A stretch of 5,607 nt of DNA from Armatimonadota bacterium (GTDB lineage: Bacteria; Sysuimicrobiota; Sysuimicrobiia; Sysuimicrobiales; JACQTN01). Shown piece after piece: positions 1 through 4,724 of this stretch. The stretch spans positions 1 through 5,607 of the forward strand of contig JACQTN010000226.1 of assembly GCA_016210785.1 (NCBI GenBank), given 5' to 3'. Under the pieces are notes generated by a model that saw only the letters and a list, made by a program, of their open reading frames with translations, did no database searches and was not told where the DNA came from. Both the position numbers and the translations under genes were made by a program. Positions within the stretch are counted from its first letter, which is position 1. Each line of letters begins with the position of its first letter.

Positions 1-131
1 AGACGGTACGCCCGGAACTCCTCTTCCGAGATCTGACCGACACGGTAGCGGGCGACGATGTGCTCGTGTTCGTCCACTTCCTCCGGGATATAAGGAATGA
101 CCCCTTGCACAAGCCTCTTCTCGACCGCCAT
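1..131 (-). CDS. Probable nitrite/sulfite reductase, N-terminal fragment (cut by window edge)
   Basis: Only the first 43 codons and two bases of the next are inside the window; the frame is open to the edge. The ATG at 131-129 is preceded by an excellent ribosome site, GGGAGG, six bases upstream. The peptide is acidic and helical; residues 21-40 include EHEHIVARYR followed by VGQISEEEFRAYRL. This resembles, from memory, the short N-terminal segment of siroheme nitrite/sulfite reductases of the ferredoxin-dependent type, where a pattern like 'ARF..GEI.EEEFR.FRL' precedes the first ferredoxin-like half domain. No siroheme or 4Fe-4S cysteine is visible because those lie far downstream. A strong promoter at 433-461 and a long leader precede it, so it is probably transcribed independently of the selenoprotein gene upstream. 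The family call rests on this short similarity only; the existence of the gene is much more certain than its function. Confidence 0.6.
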   Translation of the reverse strand, partial: MAVEKRLVQGVIPYIPEEVDEHEHIVARYRVGQISEEEFRAYR

Positions 132-228
132 CGCGTACCTCCCGCTGAGGATCTTCACGAATGGTGGCATCGGCACAACGGCAGGCGGCGCCGGGTCCTT
201 CGGAAGCCCATGGCGCTGCTCACCCTCT

Positions 229-246
229 TGCCGCGAAATCGCGGCA
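229..246. repeat. Palindrome TGCCGCGA-AA-TCGCGGCA in the leader
   Basis: Perfect 8-bp inverted repeat with a 2-bp centre. As RNA it would form a 7-bp stem with a 4-nt loop. There is no T-run on either side, so it is not a factor-independent terminator. It lies about 100 bp upstream of the probable nitrite/sulfite reductase start and about 180 nt into the predicted transcript; it could be an operator or a structural element of the leader. Confidence 0.55.
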
Positions 247-432
247 CTCGCCAGGCGCGGTACGCCGCGGCTCAGCGTCTGGCTCGGCTATGTCAGATAG
301 GGGATCGCGGAGGAAGCGTTACGCCTGGGTGGGCGCAGAACAGCCCCTCCGCGCAGTACACATGCACTGTTGGCGGGCCTCAGTGGCGAAAACGCAAAGC
401 GGAGAGCAAGTAATGTTCATATCGATAGGTAA

Positions 433-461
433 CTTATACCAGAACCCGCACGAGTTGTCAA
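433..461 (-). promoter_or_regulatory. Sigma70-type promoter for the nitrite/sulfite reductase-like gene
   Basis: On the minus strand the -35 element is a perfect TTGACA (461-456), the spacer is exactly 17 bp (455-439), and the -10 element is TATAAG (438-433), five of six consensus bases. The expected transcription start is near 426. It lies 35-63 bases beyond the selenoprotein stop codon and points to the gene starting at 131. This is the best promoter match in the window. Confidence 0.75.
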
Positions 462-495
462 TGTGGTCTGCATGAGGTTCTCTAGGACAATCCCA

Positions 496-1506
496 CTACC
501 CTGACAGGAACCTGCTGGACCGATCCGCAGCGCTACCGGCCGCCTCCCCGGTCGCGGGATCGTCACTCTTGCGCCCGGTCAGGATTTCGGCGTAGTCTTC
601 CCGGCGCCACCGGTACGGCAGCTCCAGCATCGAGCCCGGCTCCTCTGCCTTCTCCAGGAAGCGCAAGGCATCCGCGATGATCACCCGCTGCTGCGGGATG
701 TTGCCCGGCTCCCCCAGCGGACGCCCGAAGGGGAAGCGTACGTGGACCACCCGCGGCGGGCGCAGCGCCTCCTCTACGTCTTTCCACATCATCACGATGA
801 CGGTGGGGATGCCCCCCTCCTCAATCGCCCGCGCCACCAGGCCCCCGGCCCGGTTGCAGAGCGGTCAGGTGGAGGTGAGGAAGACGGCATCGACCGCCGC
901 CTCCTTCAGACGCCGGGCCACCGCCGGCGCGGTCTCCCGCACCAACGGCTCGGGGTTTCGGATGAGCCCCATGAAGCTGTAGTGCACCGCGGCTACCTCT
1001 CCGACCACGCCTTCCGCCTCCAGCTCCTCGAAGCGGTGGAGCGGGAAGACGCAGTTGACGTCCTGCTGGGGACCGGAGATGTCGTAGCCCCGGTGTAAGA
1101 TCCGGATGCGCTCCTGTGGGGTTGCCCTGGGGATCTCGCGCCACGAGACATCGTCCTCGGGCGCGTACGGCTCCTGCCCCTCGACGTAGAAACCGCCCGT
1201 GGTCACCAGGGCGACGCGGCAACTGCGGAGGGGCTTGCCAAGCGGAGCCCAGGGAATCCCCTGGGACTGGAGGAAGGTGAGACGCGCCGCGAAGCGCCGC
1301 ATCGCCTCCTCCTCATACTCCTCCAGGTAGGCCGCCAGCCCTTCCCAGTTCCCGGCGTCACGGCACTCCACGGCCCGCACCCACAGACCGTTGAAGAACG
1401 CGGCGATCTCCTCCTCGCTGAGATAGCGCCCGATGTACTTGATCCGCGAGAAGGGCGCGGTGTTGGGGTTCTTCACCAGGGCCGCGATAAGATCCTGAGC
1501 GTCCAT
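496..1506 (-). CDS. GrdB/PrdB-family selenoprotein with in-frame UGA (Sec214)
   Basis: 336-residue protein if the TGA at 867-865 is read as selenocysteine. The start ATG (1506-1504) has GAGGAG six to seven bases upstream, and the frame ends at TAG 498-496. Residues 1-85 are helical; from about residue 91 a Rossmann-like portion begins with RVALVTTGGFYVEG, then HRGYDISGPQQDVNCVFPLH, then HYSFMG, leading to FLTST-Sec214-PLC217. After the TGA the frame continues as NRAGGLVARAIEEGGIPTV and RFPFGRPLGEPGN. Both sides match the glycine/sarcosine/betaine/D-proline reductase selenoprotein B family, whose redox centre is U-x-x-C; related proteins carry Cys there. It is shorter than clostridial GrdB (about 436 residues), and no GrdA, GrdC or GrdD-like partner is present, so amino-acid reduction should not be assumed; a thiol-type redox role is inferred. 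It follows the zinc-finger gene by 111 bp and may be co-transcribed with it and dsrE. Conventional gene callers would split it into two hypothetical proteins (865-1506 and 496-837). Confidence 0.87.
832..858 (-). promoter_or_regulatory. bSECIS hairpin for UGA-Sec recoding
   Basis: Immediately after the TGA (867-865) the mRNA can fold into a 12-position stem: 858-847 pairs with 843-832, with one A.G mismatch at 855/835 and two G-U wobbles, closed by a 3-nt GGG loop at 846-844. The upper stem from 854 to 847 is eight uninterrupted pairs. The apical loop begins 19 nt after the UGA and its first two bases are G. Known bacterial SECIS elements have a small apical loop about 16-37 nt after UGA with a G in the first loop positions, so this fits. 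The stem lies inside the coding sequence, as is usual in bacteria, where SelB binds it. Confidence 0.78.
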
Positions 1507-1564
1507 TCGCCTCTCCTCAAGAGTCGTGTGCCGTCACGTCCCGGGATGCGTCTTCGCGAGACGA

Positions 1565-1580
1565 TGCCGCCGGAGCGGCA
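1565..1580. repeat. Small inverted repeat TGCCGC-N4-GCGGCA between genes
   Basis: Six-base perfect arms around CGGA, in the 111-bp gap between the zinc-finger stop and the selenoprotein start. As minus-strand RNA it gives a GC-rich hairpin with a TCCG loop but no following U-run. It could affect stability or relative expression of the two genes. In GC-rich DNA such a repeat can also arise by chance. Confidence 0.3.
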
Positions 1581-1617
1581 CGGCGACGGCGGCTCCCGCG
1601 CGGTACGACAACTCTCC

Positions 1618-1791
1618 CTATCGGCCATGCGTGGTCTGCTGATGCTTCTTCAGAGCCTCCTCAGTGTAGAAGTTCATCCCACAGCAACTGCCCACCGGCT
1701 GGCGCTGCGCGCCGTGGGCCTCCACCGCATGCCGGAGGAGGTCTTCCTCGCTGTCGAATTCATCTCCACAACTGCACGGAAACTTCGCCAC
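1618..1791 (-). CDS. Small two-finger C2H2 zinc-finger protein
   Basis: 57 residues from the GTG at 1791-1789, ending at TAG 1620-1618. This start is chosen because GGAGGTGA (1804-1797) lies five bases upstream, the best ribosome site in the area; an ATG at 1806 and a GTG at 1812 would add five or seven residues but have weaker sites. Finger 1 is C-x-C-x3-F-x5-L-x2-H-x4-H and finger 2 is CC-x3-F-x5-L-x2-H-x4-H. Both keep the classical C2H2 hydrophobic core and Cys-x12-His spacing; only the Cys-Cys spacing is shortened (C-x-C and CC instead of C-x2-4-C). The two fingers make up almost the whole protein. Role unknown: DNA, RNA or protein binding, or simple zinc or thiol chemistry are all possible. 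It lies 69 bp after the dsrE-like gene on the same strand. Confidence 0.75.
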   Translation of the reverse strand: MAKFPCSCGDEFDSEEDLLRHAVEAHGAQRQPVGSCCGMNFYTEEALKKHQQTTHGR

Positions 1792-1796
1792 GCGCC

Positions 1797-1804
1797 TCAC
1801 CTCC
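1797..1804 (-). promoter_or_regulatory. Strong ribosome binding site deciding the zinc-finger start
   Basis: GGAGGTGA matches the anti-Shine-Dalgarno sequence over eight bases and is five bases from GTG 1791. It overlaps the codons of the upstream alternative starts, so it favours initiation at 1791 rather than 1806 or 1812. Confidence 0.6.
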
Positions 1805-1860
1805 ATTTCCACCTTGACCCTGCCTTCGCGATTCCCTCCCGGCCGCCCGCCCCGCGGCGC

Positions 1861-2220
1861 CTACAGCGTGATGATGTCGTACCCCTCATCCACCCACCGG
1901 CTCAGGTCAGGATGCCCCGAGCGGTCGTCGATCAGGGGGATCTTCGCCTGGCTCAATGCCTCGGTCACCTGGAATGCCCGGGCGCAGTAGGGGCACGCCC
2001 CCTTCAGAACCCCGGACTGCAGGGCCTTGCTCACCAGCTCCCCGTACTTGTGACCCGGCTCCAGCAGGCTCGCCAGCCCCTGCGTCCCCGCACCGTCGAA
2101 GATGATCTCAACAGGGTAATCGCGTTCCTTGAGCTGGTCGGCATACCAGAAGCCGTGGACGATCCGCGCCAGCTGCCCTTTGTCCGCGTGCACGAAGATC
2201 GCAAACTTCCGCGCCATCAT
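1861..2220 (-). CDS. DsrE/DsrF-like small protein with CPYC motif
   Basis: 119 residues from the first of two adjacent ATGs; the second (2217-2215) is seven bases from GGAGG and may be the true start, giving 118 residues. The N-terminus (KFAIFVHADKGQLARIVHGF) is a beta strand then a helix, followed by VEIIFDGAGTQGLASL, a C76-P-Y-C79 motif in GACPYCARAF, and VPLIDD-type strand IPLIDD near residues 94-99. This order and size fit the DsrE/DsrF/YchN-like fold, whose members often carry a single active cysteine in sulfur transfer; here the C-x2-C pair could bind sulfur, act as a dithiol, or bind metal. It is the first gene of a possible three-gene minus-strand set with the zinc-finger and selenoprotein genes, and is divergent from the Crp/Fnr regulator. 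The exact function is not known. Confidence 0.75.
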   Translation of the reverse strand: MMARKFAIFVHADKGQLARIVHGFWYADQLKERDYPVEIIFDGAGTQGLASLLEPGHKYGELVSKALQSGVLKGACPYCARAFQVTEALSQAKIPLIDDRSGHPDLSRWVDEGYDIITL

Positions 2221-2256
2221 GGTCCCTCCGTCTCATCCGGTGAAGTGTCGGTCTCT

Positions 2257-2298
2257 ATCGTAGCCCGGTCCTCCGGAATAGACTGTCGCCGTTGCGAC
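2257..2298 (-). promoter_or_regulatory. Candidate activator-dependent promoter for the dsrE-like gene
   Basis: On the minus strand TACGAT (2262-2257) is a reasonable -10 element, placing the start near 2250, about 30 bases before the ATG. The sequence at the -35 position (CAGTCT) is poor, but the inverted repeat at 2285-2298 is then centred exactly at -41.5, the usual position for a Crp/Fnr activator overlapping -35. This is an inference from spacing only. Confidence 0.4.
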
Positions 2299-2307
2299 GT
2301 TCATAAG
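2279..2307 (+). promoter_or_regulatory. Candidate promoter for the Crp/Fnr regulator gene
   Basis: TAGACT (2279-2284, four of six -35 consensus bases), a 17-bp spacer and CATAAG (2302-2307, four of six -10 bases) would start transcription near 2314. The 14-bp inverted repeat fills most of the spacer, where a bound regulator would block RNA polymerase. Confidence 0.4.
2285..2298. promoter_or_regulatory. Candidate Crp/Fnr-type operator GTCGC-N4-GCGAC
   Basis: Perfect 5-bp arms with a 4-bp spacer, the same geometry as an FNR box (TTGAT-N4-ATCAA), in the divergent gap between dsrE and the regulator gene. The neighbouring Crp/Fnr protein is the obvious candidate binder, but its recognition helix (VRQTVARIL) differs from both FNR and CRP, so the cognate sequence cannot be predicted with certainty. 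Confidence 0.45.
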
Positions 2308-2393
2308 AAGGCAGATCTGGCGAGTGATGGCTCATACCGGAGGAATCGGCGATGGGAGTGGCAGGAAGAGACACGCGCAGGGTCGGGACCCTG

Positions 2394-2415
2394 CGGCCGG
2401 CTTCGAAACCGGCCG
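2394..2415. repeat. 22-bp near-perfect palindrome around TTCGAA
   Basis: Arms CGGCCGG (2394-2400) and CCGGCCG (2409-2415) flank TTCGAA with one mismatched pair (2401/2408), so 20 of 22 positions are symmetrical. It lies 39 bp before the ATG at 2454. If the regulator starts at 2454 this sits in its leader as a possible operator or hairpin; if it starts at 2352 it is coding. There is no T-run after it. Confidence 0.5.
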
Positions 2416-2453
2416 GCACACGCGTATCTCCTGCCGCGCGCCGGGAGCACGCG

Positions 2454-3131
2454 ATGGAGCTTCTGGCGCTGGCCCCGGTCTTCCGGGGCCTGGCCCTGGA
2501 AGAGCTGGCGGGACTGTTCCGTGAGGTACGCCATCAGCAGGTGCCGCGAGAGACCACGTTTCACCAGCCCACCGATGCGACCACGGTCCTCTACTTTCTC
2601 AAGCGCGGCCGGGTCAGATTGTACCGGCTGACGCCCGAAGGTCGCAAGGTCATCATCACCGAACTCCGGCCGCCCACCGCGTTCCTCGGGCAGGGGATGG
2701 ACGGCGAGTTCGCGGAGGCCGTGGAGGAGAGTCTCATCTGCACGGTGCGTCTGCAGGCGCTCGAAGGCCTGCTGCGCCGCAGGCCCGACGTGGGGCTGCG
2801 CCTGCTGGAACTTGTCGGCCGCCGGCTGTGGGAGCTGACCCGGCGCGTGGAAGAGATGGCGACGCTGACGGCGGGCCAGCGGCTGGCCACGGTTCTGCTG
2901 CGCCTGGCCGACGCCGGAGGCACGGTCGATGGGGTCACTCAAGAAGAGCTGGGCGAGATGAGCGGGACCGTCCGGCAGACCGTGGCCCGGATTCTGGGGG
3001 CATGGGAGCGCAAGGAGTACGTGGAGGTGAGACGGCGGTCGGTCCGCATCATCCGCCGCGACCGGCTACTCGCGCTCGTCACACCCGACAGGAACGACGC
3101 TCCCGAAGATCCTGCGGACAACACGATGTGA
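2454..3131 (+). CDS. Crp/Fnr-family transcriptional regulator
   Basis: 225 residues from this ATG, the usual family length, with GGGAG six bases upstream. A longer form from ATG 2352 (259 residues) has an even better site (GGAGGA, seven bases) but adds a basic, low-complexity 34-residue tail unlike the family, over a palindrome; either start is possible. Residues 1-32 are the typical entry helices (LLALAPVFRGLALEELAGLF), 35-100 the cyclic-nucleotide-binding-type beta roll, about 105-138 the long dimer helix, and 161-205 the winged helix-turn-helix (VTQEELGEMSGTVRQTVARIL). Only one cysteine (Cys96) is present, so the FNR N-terminal 4Fe-4S cluster is absent; the beta roll lacks a clear cAMP-binding R-S/T signature, so the signal is unknown. 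It is divergent from dsrE and upstream of the cupredoxin/aio-like genes. It may control either side; arsenite oxidase genes elsewhere are often controlled by AioXSR, which is not seen here. Confidence 0.9.
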   Translation: MELLALAPVFRGLALEELAGLFREVRHQQVPRETTFHQPTDATTVLYFLKRGRVRLYRLTPEGRKVIITELRPPTAFLGQGMDGEFAEAVEESLICTVRLQALEGLLRRRPDVGLRLLELVGRRLWELTRRVEEMATLTAGQRLATVLLRLADAGGTVDGVTQEELGEMSGTVRQTVARILGAWERKEYVEVRRRSVRIIRRDRLLALVTPDRNDAPEDPADNTM

Positions 3132-3414
3132 GGCCCGTATTCGAACGGCGTTGACAACACGCGTTGCGCGGCTTCCATGAGTCGGGGCGCCTCACGATGT
3201 CCTGAGCTGCGTCTCGCGCCACCGGTTGTCTCCCGACCTTCGGACTGGCCTCCCGTCGATGGAAGGCAAGGCTCAAGGGCGGCGGTGGGCCCCTGGGTCA
3301 GTTGCCCACTCCATTCCACGACTGAGTCAAAATCGGCTGCTCACCGGATACCCGCGATGCCTTCCCAGGCGTAAGATTGGGAGCAACAAGATCCTTTTGA
3401 TCCGAAAGCGGGGG
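3132..3414. other. Intergenic region between regulator and cupredoxin genes
   Basis: No credible gene. A perfect TTGACA at 3151-3156 has no acceptable -10 at 16-18 bp, so the cupredoxin promoter is unresolved. An imperfect hairpin (3284-3290 with 3304-3310, 13-nt loop, GTGGGC/GCCCAC core) lacks a T-run and is at best a weak termination or processing site. Confidence 0.4.
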
Positions 3415-3792
3415 ATGGCAGTGGATCGGCCCATGTGGCGTGTCGGCTTCATGGTTGTCTTTGGCGCGGGCATCCTGGCAGCCGTGGTCAGTCAGTCGGC
3501 CTTCTCCGGGCAGGCGCCCTCCCAGGTGGTGCAGGTAGAGCTGAAGGAGTTCGCCTTTGTCCCCAAGAGCATCACCGTGAAGCCCGGGGCGGTACGGATT
3601 GAGGCGGTGAACAAGGGAGCCATCGAGCATGACCTTGTCATCACCAACCTCAAGAATGCCACCACCCAGACCGTGCGGCCGGGGAAGACAGGTACCCTGA
3701 GCGTTACCCTGGGCCCCGGGAGCTACCAGGTCATCTGCAACGTGCCCGGTCACAAGGAGGCGGGCATGGTGGCAACGCTGGTGGCCAAGTAG
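3415..3792 (+). CDS. Type 1 copper protein (cupredoxin), exported or membrane-anchored
   Basis: 125 residues from ATG 3415. The frame is open upstream to 3226, but the sequence before 3415 looks non-coding; the ribosome site is poor (a G-run next to the ATG), and ATG 3433 is an alternative. Residues 10-29 (VGFMVVFGAGILAAVVSQSA) form a hydrophobic segment after a positively charged N-terminus, either a Sec signal or an anchor; there is no lipobox Cys. The remainder is a single cupredoxin domain beginning VVQVELKEFAFVPKSITVKPG. The copper ligands are all visible: His72 (EHDLVI), Cys108, His113 and Met118 in ICNVPGHKEAGM (C-x4-H-x4-M), the blue-copper set. It precedes aioB and aioA on the same strand and is a natural electron acceptor for the Rieske subunit, in the role of azurin or cytochrome c in other arsenite oxidisers. 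That partnership is inferred from position. Confidence 0.88.
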   Translation: MAVDRPMWRVGFMVVFGAGILAAVVSQSAFSGQAPSQVVQVELKEFAFVPKSITVKPGAVRIEAVNKGAIEHDLVITNLKNATTQTVRPGKTGTLSVTLGPGSYQVICNVPGHKEAGMVATLVAK

Positions 3793-3968
3793 ACGGCCTT
3801 CGGTCTCGGCCAGGAGGTCACGGCGCTGCCGCAAGCGGGCCACGTCAGAATCCGGCGCCCAGGTGCCTGTCTGGGAAATCGTGCTTCAGTCATGCGCAGG
3901 ACCGGCTTCCCACGAAGTGTCGGTATCGGCGATGCGAGATGAACAGCGCAGGATTGGACGCACGTGAA

Positions 3969-3997
3969 GGCTGGAGTGGCGCAAAGCCACTCCAGCC
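3969..3997. repeat. Perfect 12-bp hairpin GGCTGGAGTGGC-GCAAA-GCCACTCCAGCC region
   Basis: Arms 3969-3980 and 3986-3997 are exact reverse complements with a GCAAA loop. No T-run follows on either strand, so it is not a standard intrinsic terminator. It lies 177 bp after the cupredoxin stop and 56 bp before the chosen aioB start. It could stabilise an upstream mRNA end, attenuate transcription, or act as a regulator-binding palindrome. It also argues that the GTG at 3964 is not the aioB start. Confidence 0.65.
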
Positions 3998-4053
3998 AAC
4001 CTTACGGCCTAGCCTCCAGAGGAGGGAAGTCTGGACCCGTGGGGGGGACAGCG

Positions 4054-4701
4054 ATGGCCCATGACGGGCGCGTTTGCCAGACCGAAGCAATCATCGCGTG
4101 TAAGCCCACGACCCAGGGAGCGAGTCTCCCGGACCGGGGTATGGATCGCTCGCCGGCGACGGCGACAGTCTCCTGTCCGGGAGCGACTGCTGTACTGACA
4201 CGGCGGCAGGCGCTTATCCTGAGTGGGGCCACCGTCGCGACGCTGGTGCTGCCCAGGCTTGGACCTACCCCGGTCGAGGCTCGGGTGAGAGCCTACCCGC
4301 GGAAAAGGATCGCGCAGATCAGCCACCTGTTCATCAATCAACCTCTGGAGTTCTTCTATCCGTATGAGCATCCCCACATGCGCAACTTCCTCTTCAAGCT
4401 GGGAACACCGGCCGGAGGAGGAGCGGGGCGCTTGAAGGACATCGTCGCCTTCAACAGCCTATGTACCCACCAGGGTGGGCCGCTGGCCGAACGGTATAAC
4501 GCAAGGCACAAGGTGTTCGGCCCTTGTCCCTTCCACCTGACCACCTTCGACCTGACCCGCCACGGCATGGTCGTCAGCGGGCAGGCCACGCAGGGGTTGC
4601 CACAGATTCTCCTCGAGATTGAGGGCAACGACATCTATGCGGTCGGGGTGCTGGGGCTGGTCTACGGTTTCGGCCACAATCTGACGCGGCCGGGAGCCTG
4701 A
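4054..4701 (+). CDS. aioB: Rieske small subunit of arsenite oxidase-type enzyme (AioB-like), Tat-exported
   Basis: 215 residues from ATG 4054, chosen for a G-rich site (GGGGGGA, five bases upstream). ATG 4141 would give 186 residues with the twin arginines near position 20, closer to family length (about 175) but with no ribosome site; the N-terminus is therefore uncertain. A Tat signal is clear: TRRQALILSGATVATLVLP at residues 49-67. The mature part has CTH (Cys137, His139) and CPFH (Cys158, His161), the four Rieske 2Fe-2S ligands, followed by GQATQGLPQILLEI and YAVGVLGLVYG, which align with Alcaligenes faecalis AioB from memory. The two extra cysteines that form the disulfide in that protein are replaced by Gly (CTHQGG) and Phe (CPFH). 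It passes electrons from the Mo subunit to a periplasmic acceptor. The stop is 23 bp before aioA; order B then A is typical of aio operons. IdrB, the iodate reductase Rieske subunit, is a close alternative. Confidence 0.87.
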   Translation: MAHDGRVCQTEAIIACKPTTQGASLPDRGMDRSPATATVSCPGATAVLTRRQALILSGATVATLVLPRLGPTPVEARVRAYPRKRIAQISHLFINQPLEFFYPYEHPHMRNFLFKLGTPAGGGAGRLKDIVAFNSLCTHQGGPLAERYNARHKVFGPCPFHLTTFDLTRHGMVVSGQATQGLPQILLEIEGNDIYAVGVLGLVYGFGHNLTRPGA

Positions 4702-4724
4702 GCGAGGTCGGGGGAGGGTGAACG

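Larger units (their letters stand above)
132..495 (-). other. Intergenic region holding promoter and long 5' leader
   Basis: No convincing gene lies here on either strand. Read on the minus strand it begins just after the selenoprotein stop, carries a near-consensus promoter at 461-433, and then gives a leader of about 295 nt before the ATG at 131. The leader contains a palindrome at 229-246 and several smaller GC-rich inverted repeats. I looked for S-box/SAM, cobalamin and T-box signatures and found none I could support. The section around 400-480 is visibly more AT-rich than the surrounding coding DNA, as expected for a promoter. Confidence 0.6.

Noticed and set aside
360..400. GCCACTG in the minus-strand leader, reminiscent of cobalamin riboswitches
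   Set aside because: No B12 box or the rest of the conserved core is present in the leader.
496..837. Separate 113-residue gene starting at GTG 837
   Set aside because: It is the in-frame continuation of the 1506-865 frame across the TGA, shares the same family similarity, and has no ribosome site of its own. A pseudogene caused by a nonsense mutation is less likely because the TGA falls exactly at the Sec position and is followed by a SECIS-like stem.
2242..2252. 11-base repeat GAAGTGTCGGT, also at 3914-3924 upstream of aioB
   Set aside because: Tempting as a shared regulatory word, but a few 11-base repeats are expected by chance in 5.6 kb and the surroundings do not match.
1528..2631. 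Long plus-strand open frame of 367 codons
   Set aside because: It runs antisense over the zinc-finger and DsrE-like genes and into the regulator; its protein is rich in Arg, Pro and His with no family resemblance, a typical GC-rich shadow frame.
3151..3156. Perfect TTGACA upstream of the cupredoxin gene
   Set aside because: No acceptable -10 element at 16-18 bp; I do not call a promoter from one hexamer.
3284..3310. Hairpin as terminator of the regulator gene
   Set aside because: Stem is only six to seven pairs with a 13-nt loop and no T-run follows.
3298..3843. Minus-strand open frame of 181 codons opposite the cupredoxin
   Set aside because: Shadow of the cupredoxin gene, whose copper ligands are intact on the plus strand.
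4233..4240. GTCGCGAC palindrome inside aioB resembling the operator arms
   Set aside because: It lacks the 4-bp spacer and lies within the Tat-signal coding region.
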